From contig CADBDA010000002.1 of assembly GCA_902793295.1 (NCBI GenBank), forward strand, positions 62,001 through 126,000: DNA of 64,000 nt, in the 5' to 3' direction. The notes beneath the pieces are model-generated. The model saw only the letters and a list, made by a program, of their open reading frames with translations, searched no databases and was not told the DNA's origin. Position numbers and translations under genes: made by a program. The stretch comes from an uncultured Bacteroidota bacterium. Lineage in GTDB: Bacteria > Bacteroidota > Bacteroidia > Bacteroidales > P3. Below are positions 53,896 through 62,807 of this stretch, piece after piece; the stretch's first letter is position 1, and each line of letters opens with the position of its first letter.

Positions 53896-54906
53896 ATGGT
53901 AAGAATAACTCGCGAAAACAAGCAAAGGGGACGCCTGCTGGCGTCGCTGCTAATGGTGCTGCTGCTGTCCCCGCTGGGTGCGGTGGGGCAGAACCGTGAC
54001 CTGATGAACCACTACCAGAACGAGATGCAACCCCTGATGGAGCGGGTGGTTGGGGCGCCGACCGACAACGAGCGCTACAACGCCAACGAGCAGCTGGTGC
54101 AGCTGTTTGAGGAGGCCCTGCAGGTGGACGGCTCGTTCCAATGGAAATGGAACTTCGGCACCCAGATATCGGTGCTGACTTCGAGCGACCGCCAGTTCAG
54201 GATCATCACCTGGCCCGTGGTGCGCGACAACGGCGAGTACGAGTGCTTCGGATTCGTGCAGTCGTACAACCCCAAGACGGAACGCTACGACGTGTATACG
54301 CTCAACGACAAGTCGGACGAGATCATCTCGGCCAACGAGGTGGTGCTGGGTCCCGAGAACTGGCTGGGGAGCGTGTACCAGGAGCTGATAGAGACCAAAC
54401 ACGAAGGCCGCACATACTACACCCTGCTGGGATGGACAGGTTGCAACGCGCTGACGCAGCGCAAGGTGATAGAGCCCATCTGTTTCCGCAGCAACAGTTC
54501 GGCCCCCCAATTCGGACAGGCGCTGTTCCGCCGCGAGAAGAACCTGCGGCGTCTGGTGCTGGAATATGCCCGGACGGCATACGTCAACGTCCGTTTCGAC
54601 GAACAGACGATGCGCACCTTCGAGAACAAGAAAGTCAAGAAGAAAGGCCGCACCTACAACGTGCAGATACCCCACGAGGAGAAGGTGAAGATGATCATCT
54701 TTGACGAAATAGCCCCGCTGGTGCCCGGCATGGAAGGGCTGCCGCAATACTACGCCCCGACCGGCACGGAGATGGCCTACATCTTTGTGAACGGCCGCTG
54801 GGAGCTGCGCGACAACGCCCAGGGACGCCTCGACGACGAGAAGCTGAACAAGGACTTCGAGCCCCTGCCCAAGACGACGCCCACCTACCAGATGCCCCTG
54901 AATTGA
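53896..54906 (+). CDS. Secreted protein of unknown function (conserved Bacteroidota type)
   Basis: A 336-aa protein with an N-terminal basic region, a hydrophobic signal (about residues 14-30) and a probable cleavage after A-V-G-Q. The mature part is rich in Tyr, Asn and Glu. It includes R-I-I-T-W-P-V, L-G-W-T-G-C-N-A-L-T-Q-R-K-V-I and Y-V-N-V-R-F-D, and ends in a proline-rich tail. No enzyme motif is recognised. It stands alone upstream of dxs, which has its own promoter. Confidence 0.65.
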   Translation: MVRITRENKQRGRLLASLLMVLLLSPLGAVGQNRDLMNHYQNEMQPLMERVVGAPTDNERYNANEQLVQLFEEALQVDGSFQWKWNFGTQISVLTSSDRQFRIITWPVVRDNGEYECFGFVQSYNPKTERYDVYTLNDKSDEIISANEVVLGPENWLGSVYQELIETKHEGRTYYTLLGWTGCNALTQRKVIEPICFRSNSSAPQFGQALFRREKNLRRLVLEYARTAYVNVRFDEQTMRTFENKKVKKKGRTYNVQIPHEEKVKMIIFDEIAPLVPGMEGLPQYYAPTGTEMAYIFVNGRWELRDNAQGRLDDEKLNKDFEPLPKTTPTYQMPLN

Positions 54907-54929
54907 GACGAGGGCCGCAAGGAGGGGAC

Positions 54930-54959
54930 TTGCCATTCAAAAAACATTCTGTATCTTTG
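54930..54959 (+). promoter_or_regulatory. Bacteroidota promoter of dxs
   Basis: TTG (54930-54932), a 19-bp spacer, TATCTTTG (54952-54959), 26 bp before the TTG start of dxs at 54986. The short leader leaves no room for an upstream ATG and supports the TTG start. Confidence 0.8.
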
Positions 54960-54985
54960 CAAAAAATTACAATAACTGGATTGTT

Positions 54986-56896
54986 TTGAAAGGCGTTATT
55001 TTAGAATATATTAACACTACAGACGATTTGCGCAAACTGCCGCAGGACGACCTGCCCGAGCTGGCATTGGAGTTGCGGCACTACATCGTCGACACACTGG
55101 CCTCCCACCCGGGGCACCTGGCCTCGTCGCTGGGGACGGTGGAGCTGGCCATAGCGCTGCACTACGTCTTCAACACGCCTGACGACAAGGTGATTTGGGA
55201 CGTGGGCCACCAAGCCTACGCCCACAAGATACTGACGGGACGCCGCGACAGCTTCCCCACCATACGCACCTACGGCGGCATCAGCGGTTTTCCGCGCATG
55301 GACGAGAGCCCCTACGACGCTTTCGGCACCGGCCACTCGTCGACATCGATTTCGGCCGCACTGGGCATGGCCATGGCGTCGAAGCTGCAAGGCAACCTCC
55401 AGCGGCAGCATATAGCCGTCATCGGCGACGGCTCGATGACTGGCGGCGAAGCCTTTGAGGCGCTGAACAACGCCGGCGTGAGCAAGGCCAACCTGCTGGT
55501 GATACTGAACGACAATGGCATATCGATAGACAAGGCCGTGGGCGGTTTGAGCCACTACCTGGTGAACATCACCGCCTCGCCCAAATACAACCGGCTGAAA
55601 GAGCACGTGTGGCGCAAGGTGGGCGGCGACGAGAAGGAGTCGAAAGGCCGCAATTTCTTCTCGAAGACCCTGTCGTCGATGAAGTCGATGCTGCTTGAAG
55701 GGTCGAACCTCTTCGAATCGCTAGGCTTCCGCTATTTCGGTCCGGTGGACGGGCACGACGTCAAACGGCTGGTCGAAGTGCTGGGGCAGCTGAAAGACCT
55801 GAAAGGTCCCCGACTGCTGCACATCGTGACGACGAAAGGGAAGGGGATGCGTCCGGCCGAACAGAACCCCGTGGTGTACCACGCCCCCGGAAAATACGAC
55901 GCCGAAACAGGCCTCCAAATCAAGCAACAGACGGCCCACCAGCCGCTGAAATACCAAGAAGTGTTCGGCCACACCATCGTGGAGCTGGCCGAGCGGAACG
56001 ACCGCATTGTGGGCATCACCCCCGCCATGCCGACCGGCTGTTCGCTCAACATCATGATGCAACAGATGCCCGACCGCGCCTTCGACGTGGGCATCGCCGA
56101 ACAACACGCCGTGACCTTTGCGGCCGGATTGGCGGCGCAAGGCATGGTGCCCTTCTGCAACATCTACTCCAGCTTCATGCAACGCGCCTACGACCAGGTG
56201 ATTCACGACGTGGCGCTGCAGAAATTGCATGTGGTGTTTTGTTTGGACCGCGCGGGTTTGGTGGGCGACGACGGCGCTACGCATCATGGGGTGTTCGACC
56301 TGGCTTGCTTCCGCTCGATTCCGAACCTGACCATTTGTGCGCCAATGGACGAACACGAACTGCGCAACATGATGTACACCTCGCAGTTGGAAGGCATAGG
56401 ACCCTTCGTGATCCGCTACCCCCGCGGGGCGTCGGTACATGCCGACTGGCGCAACGACTTCGAACAGCTGCCCATAGGCAAAGGCCGCTGCCTGCACGAA
56501 GGCACGCAAGTGGCGCTGCTCACCATAGGCCATGTGGGCAACAACGCCGCCGCCGCCGCCGAACGGCTGCGACAGCAGGGCTACGACCCCGGACACTACG
56601 ACATGCGCTTTGTGAAACCCCTGGACGGCGAACTGCTTGACGCCATCGCCAGCCGCTACAAATGGCTGGTGACTGTGGAGGACGGCTGTCTGGAAGGAGG
56701 GTTCGGCAGCGCCGTGCTGGAACACCTGCAGATGCGCCATGCCGCCGACACGACAAAGCCATTGCCCACGGTGGTGCGACTGGGAGTGCCCGACGCCTTT
56801 GTGCAACACGGACCCGTCGCCCGGCTGCAGCACGACTGCGGCTACGACACCGACGCCATCGAGAGCTGTCTGCTGGATATATACAACAAAATGTAA
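54986..56896 (+). CDS. dxs: 1-deoxy-D-xylulose-5-phosphate synthase
   Basis: A 636-aa thiamine-diphosphate enzyme joining pyruvate and glyceraldehyde-3-phosphate, the first step of the MEP pathway. It shows S-H-P-G-H-L-A-S-S-L-G near residue 40, D-V-G-H-Q-A-Y-A-H-K (about residue 73), and the ThDP/Mg motif G-D-G-S-M-T-G-G-E-A...N-N (about residues 149-164). The C-terminal transketolase region has D-V-G-I-A-E-Q-H-A-V-T. The start is TTG: no ATG or GTG is available nearby in frame, and the promoter lies immediately upstream. Full length. Confidence 0.95.
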   Translation: MKGVILEYINTTDDLRKLPQDDLPELALELRHYIVDTLASHPGHLASSLGTVELAIALHYVFNTPDDKVIWDVGHQAYAHKILTGRRDSFPTIRTYGGISGFPRMDESPYDAFGTGHSSTSISAALGMAMASKLQGNLQRQHIAVIGDGSMTGGEAFEALNNAGVSKANLLVILNDNGISIDKAVGGLSHYLVNITASPKYNRLKEHVWRKVGGDEKESKGRNFFSKTLSSMKSMLLEGSNLFESLGFRYFGPVDGHDVKRLVEVLGQLKDLKGPRLLHIVTTKGKGMRPAEQNPVVYHAPGKYDAETGLQIKQQTAHQPLKYQEVFGHTIVELAERNDRIVGITPAMPTGCSLNIMMQQMPDRAFDVGIAEQHAVTFAAGLAAQGMVPFCNIYSSFMQRAYDQVIHDVALQKLHVVFCLDRAGLVGDDGATHHGVFDLACFRSIPNLTICAPMDEHELRNMMYTSQLEGIGPFVIRYPRGASVHADWRNDFEQLPIGKGRCLHEGTQVALLTIGHVGNNAAAAAERLRQQGYDPGHYDMRFVKPLDGELLDAIASRYKWLVTVEDGCLEGGFGSAVLEHLQMRHAADTTKPLPTVVRLGVPDAFVQHGPVARLQHDCGYDTDAIESCLLDIYNKM

Positions 56897-56941
56897 ATCA
56901 ACCCTAACACTCCATTTCTCACCCTTCGAACCCCTAGGCTC

Positions 56942-58303
56942 ATGAAACCGCTACTGCCCCTTCTGCTGTTGTCGCTGCTGGCGATGGAAGCATCGGCCTC
57001 CGACTTCAGGAAGACGATGGGCGGGCAGCCGCTCTATTTCACCATCACCGCCGAAGGGCAGCACCCCACGGTGAGCGTCGATTCGCCCTTTCCCGGCGGC
57101 GACTACCAAGGCATGGAACGTCCGCAGGGACGGCTGACGATACCCGAGCAGGTGGAGCGCGACGGCACCACCTACAAGGTCACGTCCATAGCGGCGCGAG
57201 CCTTTGCCGACTGCGAAGGGCTGCAGGCGGTGACGGTTCCGGTAGGGGTGACCGTTGTGGGCAGCGGCGCCTTCCACAACTGCAACAACCTGCGCAGTGT
57301 GACGCTGATGTGCGACAGCCTTGCCCTGATGTACCGCTCGTTTGAAGGCTGCTATGGGGTCGACACGCTGATTTTGGGCGCCACGGTGCGCTACCTGCCC
57401 CCCTTCGCCTTTGCGGGCATGGGACACCTGGCCGAGGTGCGCCTGGAGGCCGAAAACGCCACGGCGATGACCAACCTCTTCTTCGGATGCAGGTCGGCCG
57501 CACGACTGGTTGTGGGCAGCCGGGTGAGCACCGTGCCCGACTTCTTCTGCTACAATTTCGAAGGGCTGCAGTCGGTCGAATTCGTCGCCGACGGACACAG
57601 CCTTGCCACCATAGGACAATGCGCCTTTGTGAACTGCAGCTCGCTGCGCGAAATCGTGCTGCCGTCGAGCGTCACGCTGATAGGGGCCAACGCCTTCGCC
57701 TACTGCCGATTGCAACAGATAGCCTTCCGCAGCGAGGTGCCGCCGGTGCTGGCCGACCATCCCTTTTTCGGCATCGACTCGAACACGCATGTCGAGGTGC
57801 CATGCGGCAGCCGACAGGCCTACGCCAACGCCGCCGTGGGACGCTTTTTCAGGAACATCGACTACCCCGAAGGCTGTCAGAAGGACCCCATGCGACAGGA
57901 GGTGGTCTACATTCACGACACGGTGTATGTGCACGACACCATCTACCTGCCCGAGACCGCTTTCCGCGAGCATCTGGCCGCGGTCAACGCCACAGACGCC
58001 GATGCGGACGGAGGTGCGCTGGTTGAGGTGGATTATAGCGATGCCATTGGCAACGCCGAACCCGAGCAGTGGCTGTTTCTGGACGGTAGGACACTGCGCA
58101 TTGCCCGGGCCCTGCGGCTGAGAGGGGCGCCCGTCAAGGTCTACGACGAGAACGGACGGCTGGTGCTGGACGACCGCATTCCGCCCGACCATCCGGCCGA
58201 CAACTGGTACCTGCGGCTGCCCCGACGCAAACGACTTTACCTCAGCATCGGCAACCTTCGCACCATTGCGGTGGACATTGCTGCGCAGCAGGTGAAATAT
58301 TGA
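56942..58303 (+). CDS. Secreted BspA-like leucine-rich-repeat protein
   Basis: A 453-aa protein with a signal peptide (about residues 1-19). LRR_5/BspA-type repeats lie between about residues 70 and 285, seen as A-F-A-D-C-E-G-L-Q-A-V-T-V-P, A-F-H-N-C-N-N-L-R-S-V-T-L and A-F-V-N-C-S-S-L-R-E-I-V-L-P. A linker with paired Y-V-H-D-T-I/V-Y motifs follows. The last 75 residues (V-K-V-Y-D-E-N-G-R-L-V) have beta-rich, CTD-like spacing but no N-P motif, so T9SS export is uncertain. BspA-like proteins often act in adhesion. It follows dxs by 45 bp. Confidence 0.82.
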   Translation: MKPLLPLLLLSLLAMEASASDFRKTMGGQPLYFTITAEGQHPTVSVDSPFPGGDYQGMERPQGRLTIPEQVERDGTTYKVTSIAARAFADCEGLQAVTVPVGVTVVGSGAFHNCNNLRSVTLMCDSLALMYRSFEGCYGVDTLILGATVRYLPPFAFAGMGHLAEVRLEAENATAMTNLFFGCRSAARLVVGSRVSTVPDFFCYNFEGLQSVEFVADGHSLATIGQCAFVNCSSLREIVLPSSVTLIGANAFAYCRLQQIAFRSEVPPVLADHPFFGIDSNTHVEVPCGSRQAYANAAVGRFFRNIDYPEGCQKDPMRQEVVYIHDTVYVHDTIYLPETAFREHLAAVNATDADADGGALVEVDYSDAIGNAEPEQWLFLDGRTLRIARALRLRGAPVKVYDENGRLVLDDRIPPDHPADNWYLRLPRRKRLYLSIGNLRTIAVDIAAQQVKY

Positions 58304-58356
58304 GGAGTGTGCTGAGGGCGATTTGTGCAACATTTTTAAAAAAAATAACATCTCTG

Positions 58357-58388
58357 TTTGGCGGTTCCAAATAAAAGTCATACCTTTG
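58357..58388 (+). promoter_or_regulatory. Bacteroidota promoter of the methylmalonyl-CoA cluster
   Basis: TTTG (58357-58360), a 20-bp spacer, TACCTTTG (58381-58388). The start codon of mce is 118 bp downstream, leaving a 5' leader of roughly 110 bases. Confidence 0.82.
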
Positions 58389-58505
58389 TATCTTGTATAA
58401 GAATGATTACATTTCTGTGCCTGAATGGTTTAGGTGCTGAAAGCGGTTGTTTTTGTATCGAAAAATGAAAGAAATAATTCTGTAATAATATAAAAATCAA
58501 AAAAA

Positions 58506-58913
58506 ATGACTCCTTCACACATCGAGCACATCGGCATCGCCGTCACCAATCTCGACGAGGCCATCAAGTACTGGGAAGACGTAATGGGACTTAAATGCTA
58601 CGCCATTGAGGAAGTTACCGACCAGAAAGTGAAAACAGCATTCTTCAAAATCGGAGATGTGAAAATCGAGCTTCTCGAGCCGACATGTCCCGAAAGCACC
58701 ATCGCCTCGTTCATTGAGAAGAACGGCGGCAAGGGCGGCATGCACCACATCGCCTTCGCAGTGGAAAACACCGACCAGGCACTGAACGAGTGCAAGGACA
58801 AGGGCGTGCGCCTCATCGACCAGCAGTCGCGCGGCGGCGCCGAAGGCCTGCACATCGGTTTCCTGCATCCGAAGAGCACCCTGGGCGTGCTGACGGAGCT
58901 GTGCTGCAAATAA
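58506..58913 (+). CDS. mce: Methylmalonyl-CoA epimerase
   Basis: A 135-aa vicinal-oxygen-chelate protein interconverting (R)- and (S)-methylmalonyl-CoA. Metal ligands are visible: His in I-E-H-I-G-I-A-V (residue 8), His in M-H-H-I-A-F-A-V (about residue 80) and a late Glu. Repeats of the betaalphabetabetabeta unit fit the length. It heads the propionate cluster, about 100 bp before mmdA. Confidence 0.93.
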   Translation: MTPSHIEHIGIAVTNLDEAIKYWEDVMGLKCYAIEEVTDQKVKTAFFKIGDVKIELLEPTCPESTIASFIEKNGGKGGMHHIAFAVENTDQALNECKDKGVRLIDQQSRGGAEGLHIGFLHPKSTLGVLTELCCK

Positions 58914-59016
58914 ACAGCCGTCGGCCAGCAAGGACAGAAACGAATTTTCGAGGTCTACCGACACCGCTAAGAGTGAAGGGAACCCTCACAATATAAACCT
59001 ACAAACATTTCAAATA

Positions 59017-60576
59017 ATGGCATTTGAAGAAAAAATAAAAGAACTTCTCGACAAGAGAAGTGAAGCCAAAATGGGCGGCGGTCAGAAACGCATCGACAAG
59101 CAGCACGAACAGGGCAAACTGACTGCCCGCGAACGCATTGCGCTGCTGCTGGACGAGGGCTCGTTCGAGGAATTCGACATGTTCGTCACCCATCGTTGTA
59201 CCAATTTCGACATGCAGAAACAGTCCTACCTGGGCGACGGCGTGGTGACCGGCTACGGCACCATCGACGGCCGTCAGGTGTATGTCTTCGCACAGGACTT
59301 CACCGTCTTTGCAGGTTCGCTGTCGGAGACCATGTCGCTGAAAATCTGCAAGGTGATGGATCAGGCCATGAAGGTCGGCGCACCCGTCATCGGATTGAAC
59401 GACTCGGGCGGAGCCCGCATTCAGGAAGGCTGCAACTCGCTGGCTGGCTATGCCGAAATCTTTGAGCGCAACATCCTTGCTTCGGGTGTGGTGCCCCAGA
59501 TTTCCGCCATCTTCGGACCCTGCGCCGGCGGTTCGGTCTATTCGCCCGCACTGACCGACTTCATCCTCATGTCGAAAGAGAACAGCTACATGTTCCTCAC
59601 CGGTCCCAAGGTGGTGAAGACCGTCACCGGCGAAGATGTGACCACCGACAAGCTGGGCGGCGCCATGGTGCATGCCACCAAGAGCGGTGTGGCCCATTTC
59701 GTGGGCGAGACCGAGGAGGCCACCCTGCAGCTGATTCGCGACATCATCAGCTTCATTCCCTCCAACAACTTCGAAGAGGCCCCCTACGTTCCCACCGAGG
59801 ACCCCATCGACCGTTTGGAAGACAGCCTGAACACCATCATTCCCGAGAACCCCAACCAGGCCTACGATGTGAAGGATATCATCCACGCCATCGTCGACGA
59901 CGGCAAGTTCCTCGAAGTGCATGAGAAATTCGCCCCCAACTTGGTGGTCGGTTTCGCCCACTTTGGCGGCGTGTCGGTCGGCGTTGTGGCCAACCAGCCG
60001 AAGTCGATGGCCGGTGTGCTTGACTGCAACAGCAGCCGCAAGGGTGCCCGCTTTGTCCGCTTCTGCGACGCCTTCAACATCCCCATCGTCACGTTGGTCG
60101 ACGTTCCCGGATTCCTTCCCGGCACGGGTCAGGAGTATGCCGGCGTCATTGCCCACGGTGCCAAGTTCCTCTTCGCCTATGGCGAGGCCACGGTGCCCAA
60201 GGTCACGGTCACGTTGCGCAAGTCGTATGGCGGTGCCCACATCGTCATGTCGTGCAAGCAGTTGCGCAGCGACATCAACTACGCATGGCCGACGGCACAG
60301 ATCGCCGTGATGGGAGCCAGCGGAGCCACAGAGGTGCTTCAGGGCCGCGCGCTGAAGGAGATCACCGACCCCGAAGAGAAAGCCAAATTCATGGCCGAGA
60401 AAGAGAAAGAATATAACGATCAATTCGCCAACCCGTACAACGCTGCCAAGTACGGCTACATCGACGACGTCATCGAGCCGCGCAACACCCGTTTCCGCGT
60501 GATTCGTGCGCTGCAGGCCCTTTCGACCAAGAAAGACTCGTTGCCGATGAAGAAGCACTGCAACATCCCGTTGTAG
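59017..60576 (+). CDS. mmdA: Methylmalonyl-CoA decarboxylase / acyl-CoA carboxylase carboxyltransferase subunit
   Basis: A 519-aa carboxyltransferase with crotonase-like folds in both halves. The N-terminal half has [11 protein letters not shown] (about residue 129) and G-P-C-A-G-G (about residue 168). The C-terminal half has the [10 protein letters not shown] segment and the acyl-CoA-binding G-G-A-H-I-V-M-S region. It moves the carboxyl group from methylmalonyl-CoA to the biotin carrier. With the OadB-like and OadG-like genes downstream, a decarboxylase role is preferred over propionyl-CoA carboxylase, which would need a biotin carboxylase that is absent here. Confidence 0.9.
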   Translation: MAFEEKIKELLDKRSEAKMGGGQKRIDKQHEQGKLTARERIALLLDEGSFEEFDMFVTHRCTNFDMQKQSYLGDGVVTGYGTIDGRQVYVFAQDFTVFAGSLSETMSLKICKVMDQAMKVGAPVIGLNDSGGARIQEGCNSLAGYAEIFERNILASGVVPQISAIFGPCAGGSVYSPALTDFILMSKENSYMFLTGPKVVKTVTGEDVTTDKLGGAMVHATKSGVAHFVGETEEATLQLIRDIISFIPSNNFEEAPYVPTEDPIDRLEDSLNTIIPENPNQAYDVKDIIHAIVDDGKFLEVHEKFAPNLVVGFAHFGGVSVGVVANQPKSMAGVLDCNSSRKGARFVRFCDAFNIPIVTLVDVPGFLPGTGQEYAGVIAHGAKFLFAYGEATVPKVTVTLRKSYGGAHIVMSCKQLRSDINYAWPTAQIAVMGASGATEVLQGRALKEITDPEEKAKFMAEKEKEYNDQFANPYNAAKYGYIDDVIEPRNTRFRVIRALQALSTKKDSLPMKKHCNIPL

Positions 60577-60698
60577 CGGCCGGTTGCCGAATCCTTCCGA
60601 CGGCTGAGGCCCGAGGGAAGGGAAAATTTATAAATCAATCAAAATTATTAATTTAACGGTCTGAAAAGACCAAAAAAAAACACAAAACACACAAAAAA

Positions 60699-61034
60699 AT
60701 GAAAAAAGCTTTATTTACCGGATTCCTCGGAATCGCATTCGCTTTCGCAATGGCTTCCTGCAATGGCAGCGCCACCGCTACCGACAGCAACAATCAGGAC
60801 ACCACCAACCAGGAGTGCCAGAAAACTGAAGAGTGCATGAAGCACTGCGAGGCCACCTGCCCCGACAGCGTCTGCTTGGCCAACAAGTGCGAAAACTGCG
60901 CTTGCCCCGACTCGAGCGCTTGCCACCAGAAACCCTGCTGCAAAGAAGAAGGCAAGGGTGAATGCTGCAAGGCCAAGGCTGAAGGCTGCAAAGGCGACGG
61001 CGAATGCAAGAAAGAGTGTGAAAGCAAGAAATAA
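60699..61034 (+). CDS. Cysteine-rich lipoprotein (16 Cys in ~90 residues)
   Basis: A 111-aa protein with a lipoprotein signal ending M-A-S-C (C20). The mature part contains 16 further cysteines in short C-x2-4-C and C-C spacings, many Lys and Glu, and almost no hydrophobic residues. Such composition resembles metallothionein-like metal-binding or redox-scavenging proteins rather than a folded enzyme. No family is recognised. It lies inside the methylmalonyl-CoA decarboxylase cluster, between mmdA and the OadG-like gene, and is followed by a strong hairpin. Confidence 0.75.
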   Translation: MKKALFTGFLGIAFAFAMASCNGSATATDSNNQDTTNQECQKTEECMKHCEATCPDSVCLANKCENCACPDSSACHQKPCCKEEGKGECCKAKAEGCKGDGECKKECESKK

Positions 61035-61067
61035 GCTTCACGCCTGAAAAGCGAAAACTTCGGAGAA

Positions 61068-61101
61068 AAGGACGGCGCCGCGCCAGCGGCGCCTGCCTTT
61101 C
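61068..61101 (+). terminator. GC-rich hairpin after the cysteine-rich lipoprotein gene
   Basis: GGCGCCGC (61075-61082), loop GCCA, GCGGCGCC (61087-61094) pair perfectly, with an outer AAAGG / CCTTT stem across a 2-base internal loop. It lies 34 bp after the stop, inside the cluster, so it may be an attenuator rather than the end of the operon. The further T-run is 20 bp away. Confidence 0.7.
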
Positions 61102-61319
61102 CCGAAACGCTTCTTTCGTCATTTTTTTAACCCGACCGTTACAGCCCGCTTGTCAGCCCCCCGGGACGACGCCCGACGGCGATGCCGCCAAGGCAAGACC
61201 CCGACAGGCAAGGTCCCTTCAGGTGGATAAGCAAGGTGAGCCAAAAGAGAGCAAGACGCTTCTTGCGACCGGCAGCTTGCCAACACGTTGTAACCCCCAA
61301 CAAGCAATTGATCGTAATT

Positions 61320-62300
61320 ATGAATATAGTAAAGAAATTGATGACAACAGGCTTCTTCGCCCTTCTGCTCGCCAGCACGCCGCTGTGGGCACAGGCCGAC
61401 GTCGAGCCGCTGCCGTTGGACGAGGACAACACCCACTTTGAGTTCAACAACCCTCAGAGTGGCATTGGTGTCGATGTCAACGACTTTGTCTCCGTTCCGG
61501 CATGCTATGTGGGCAACCAGAACCTCTTCGTTGTCATAGACAGTATCGATAACGCTGTCGACCTTATCTTCCGTCCCGACATGATGACGTTCGATACGAC
61601 CATCCGCATCAAGGCCGATGAATATCAGGGCCGTCACGACCTGGCCAACATCATGCGACCCAAGAGTGTCGGATTCTGCGACGGATATGTCGTCTTCCTG
61701 GCTTCCGCCAAGAAAGACTCGTCCTACCTGGCTGTCGCCGACCTGGACGGCAACATCGTCAAGCGCCTCGACTTCGGTTGCTGCACTTACGCTTTCAAGA
61801 TTTTCCCCGACGAGCTCATCGTGATGGGTCGCAACCCGCTGGGATACGACATCATCGCCATCGACATGGCCGATGGTATCGAGAACATCAGCCTTGACCC
61901 CGAGTGCTACGCCAACAACCACTACCATGTGGCCAAACAGGCCGACCGCATCAAGCAAGCCGACCCCGTCGGCATCGGATTGACGTGTGTCGCCGTGTCG
62001 GTGGTCTTCCTGGCGCTGCTCAGCATCTCGCTCATTCTGAAGGGCTACAGCAAGCTCATCATCAAGACGCAGGATCGCAAGGCCGGCAAGACGAACCAGG
62101 CCGCTGCTGTGGCCGCCACGCCGTCGGCTGCCCAGACCTCGGGCGAGATATATGCCGCCATCGCCACAGCCATCTACCTTTACAACGAGGAACTCCACGA
62201 CGAGGAGGACACCGTCATCACCATTCAGAAGGTGGAACGTGCTTGGACGCCTTGGAATGCCAAGTATTATAATATGAATCATTATTTTAATAATAGATAA
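61320..62300 (+). CDS. OadG-like decarboxylase gamma subunit fused to an exported N-terminal domain
   Basis: The protein is 326 aa, with the start at 61320 chosen by its signal peptide (about residues 1-24). A beta-rich domain follows to about residue 205, with repeated D-G-N and D-G-I turns (for example V-A-D-L-D-G-N-I-V) that could be a short propeller. One membrane helix (about 217-240) comes next. The C-terminal tail (about 277-326) has the Bacteroidota OadG pattern I-A-T-A-I-Y-L-Y and W-T-P-W-N. OadG proteins anchor and assemble Na+-pumping decarboxylases. Normal OadG is about 80-90 aa, so this is a fusion. Confidence 0.7.
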   Translation: MNIVKKLMTTGFFALLLASTPLWAQADVEPLPLDEDNTHFEFNNPQSGIGVDVNDFVSVPACYVGNQNLFVVIDSIDNAVDLIFRPDMMTFDTTIRIKADEYQGRHDLANIMRPKSVGFCDGYVVFLASAKKDSSYLAVADLDGNIVKRLDFGCCTYAFKIFPDELIVMGRNPLGYDIIAIDMADGIENISLDPECYANNHYHVAKQADRIKQADPVGIGLTCVAVSVVFLALLSISLILKGYSKLIIKTQDRKAGKTNQAAAVAATPSAAQTSGEIYAAIATAIYLYNEELHDEEDTVITIQKVERAWTPWNAKYYNMNHYFNNR

Positions 62301-62334
62301 GAGGCTCCAACAGCCCATTCAAAACTTCGATACA

Positions 62335-62769
62335 ATGAAAAATTTCAAATTCAAAATAAACGGCACCGAATACTCCGTCGATATCAACGAAGTCGAAGGT
62401 CAGGAAATATCCCTCGATGTCAACGGCACCCCCTATAAGGTCACAGTCGACAAGGAGATGAAACAGAAACAAGTGGTCATGCAGACGCGCACGGCCCCCA
62501 AGGTGGCTGCCGCCCCCAGTGGCGCTGTGCAGAAGTCGGCTCCCGCCGCCGCTGCCGGTTCGAAGGTCACCACGCCGCTGCCAGGCACCATCCTTGACGT
62601 CTTCGTCAATGTTGGCGACAAGGTCAAAGCCGGTCAGACCGTCGTGTTGCTCGAGGCCATGAAGATGGAAAACAACATCGAGGCCGATGTCGAGGGCACC
62701 GTCACCGAAGTCAAGGTCCGCAAGGGCGACTCCGTGCTGGAAGGCGACGTCATGGTGGTGATTGGATAA
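62335..62769 (+). CDS. Biotin carboxyl carrier subunit (MmdC-like)
   Basis: A 144-aa protein. The N-terminal domain of about 60 residues is followed by an Ala/Pro-rich linker and a biotinyl domain. The biotinylated lysine is K110 in L-E-A-M-K-M-E-N. This is the gamma/C subunit form of Na+-translocating methylmalonyl-CoA decarboxylase, and shuttles the carboxyl group from MmdA to the membrane subunit. Confidence 0.9.
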   Translation: MKNFKFKINGTEYSVDINEVEGQEISLDVNGTPYKVTVDKEMKQKQVVMQTRTAPKVAAAPSGAVQKSAPAAAAGSKVTTPLPGTILDVFVNVGDKVKAGQTVVLLEAMKMENNIEADVEGTVTEVKVRKGDSVLEGDVMVVIG

Positions 62770-62807
62770 GTGTCTTAACCTTTAAACCTTAAAACATCTG
62801 AAAACCA

